Assembly: GCA_019931185.1 (NCBI GenBank)
Contig: JAINDK010000045.1
Location: forward strand, 1-41,309
Length of the DNA: 41,309 bases
Source of the DNA: Bryobacter sp. CoA8 C33
GTDB taxonomy: Bacteria; Acidobacteriota; Terriglobia; Bryobacterales; Bryobacteraceae
Reading direction: 5' to 3'
Shown: positions 41,155 to 41,309 of the stretch, in pieces
Numbering within the stretch: position 1 is the stretch's first letter
How the letters are laid out: each line of letters opens with the position of its first letter
Made by a program: the position numbers and the translations under genes
Notes under the pieces: model-generated
Databases searched by the model: none
Told to the model about the DNA's origin: nothing
What the model saw: only the letters and a program-made list of their open reading frames with translations

Positions 41155-41309
41155 CCTCGGCGTTGGGGGCCGGAGCGCAGTTCCCCGGCCCCCAACGCCG
41201 CCGACCCACAGCCACCCTCCCCTGAGGTCCGGTCCCGCGCCCAACGCCGCCGCTTCACGGCTGCCTATAAGCAAAAGATACTCGCCGCCGCCGATGCCGC
41301 CACCGCCCC
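41155..41309 (+). CDS. IS3-family transposase OrfA, N-terminal part (partial)
   Basis: The frame ending at the window edge reads PQPPSPEVRSRAQRRRF, then TAAYKQKILAAADAATA. RRRFTAAYKQKIL is the usual opening of the helix-turn-helix of IS3-family OrfA proteins that go on to insert into DNA. The frame is open after a TAG at 41152-41154, but I see no ATG, GTG or TTG in it before the conserved part. The start codon is therefore unclear: it may lie in another frame with a shift, or the N-terminus may be damaged. Confidence 0.7.
41158..41200. repeat. 16-bp perfect inverted repeat
   Basis: The arms at 41158-41173 and 41185-41200 are exact reverse complements (core GTTGGGGGCCGG) with an 11-nt loop. 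The right arm continues into CCCAACGCCGCCG (41191-41203), which is repeated directly at 41240-41252. It lies at the start of the transposase gene, where it could limit translation or transcription from outside the element. Confidence 0.7.

Larger units (their letters stand above)
41074..41309 (+). mobile_element. IS3-family insertion sequence, left part, running off the window
   Basis: The element is called from the transposase N-terminus at 41155-41309. Its left end may be near 41074, where TGAGAC (41074-41079) and GTCTCA (41087-41092) form a short inverted repeat that begins with TG, as IS3-family ends do. This is also where the minus-strand carboxypeptidase-regulatory-like gene loses its reading. 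The right end is outside the window. Confidence 0.5.

Noticed and set aside
41164-41189. The 16-bp inverted repeat as an intrinsic terminator
   Set aside because: No T-run follows on either strand, and it lies at the start of the transposase region, so a structural or element-borne role is more likely.
1-41309. tRNA, rRNA or CRISPR array
   Set aside because: No cloverleaf with a conserved T-arm, no rRNA-like stretch and no regularly spaced direct repeats were seen on reading both strands; a covariance-model search could still find a small RNA that I missed.

Overview
The window looks like a piece of a GC-rich Acidobacteriota chromosome, most likely of the Bryobacterales/Solibacter type. This is inferred from gene content: an Oar-like TonB-dependent receptor with an N-terminal carboxypeptidase-regulatory domain, NHL-repeat, NIPSNAP and cytochrome/monooxygenase proteins, many Tat-type signals, and tightly overlapping genes. 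No tRNA, rRNA or CRISPR array was seen.

Layout. 1-7.9 kb: a two-gene molybdenum hydroxylase (135-2817, minus), a divergent CocE/NonD-type hydrolase, an NHL beta-propeller protein, a GNAT acetyltransferase, an AT-rich gap, and an exported FMN alpha-hydroxy-acid oxidase that carries a CxxCH motif. 7.95-15.0 kb: a compact histidine operon, hisI-hisG-hisD-hisC-HAD phosphatase-hisB-hisH-hisF-hisA. It is preceded by a His-rich leader peptide (five consecutive His codons) and an intrinsic terminator, which is the arrangement of a transcription attenuator. HisE is not in the window. 15.0-20.9 kb: a coiled-coil protein, then a seven-gene minus-strand operon: membrane protein, winged-helix regulator, uppS, NIPSNAP protein, exported methyltransferase, orphan sensor kinase and glycosidase-like lipoprotein. 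21-28.3 kb: a radical SAM protein, divergent ispD-ispF (MEP isoprenoid pathway), a haem-c/copper monooxygenase-like protein, an NtrC-type regulator with its kinase, and a proline-rich lipoprotein. 28.3-37.1 kb (minus): an OmpA lipoprotein and a five-gene glycan operon read AGE epimerase > sialidase > sulfatase > TonB-dependent receptor > HTH/substrate-binding-domain regulator, with overlaps of 4 bp or gaps of 13 bp. 37.3-38.1 kb: an L,D-transpeptidase.

38.1-41.3 kb is an accessory, decaying segment. It holds a frameshifted ribbon-helix-helix-like gene, a DUF6932-like gene broken by two in-frame TAG codons but followed by an intact XRE regulator (a relic toxin-antitoxin-like pair), truncated genes, and the start of an IS3-family element that appears to cut the 5' end of a carboxypeptidase-regulatory-like gene.

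The most noteworthy points are the his attenuator, the CxxCH-bearing flavoenzyme, the sialidase/sulfatase/epimerase operon, and the amber-interrupted DUF6932-XRE locus. Family names come from recognising protein sequences by eye; no database search was run.
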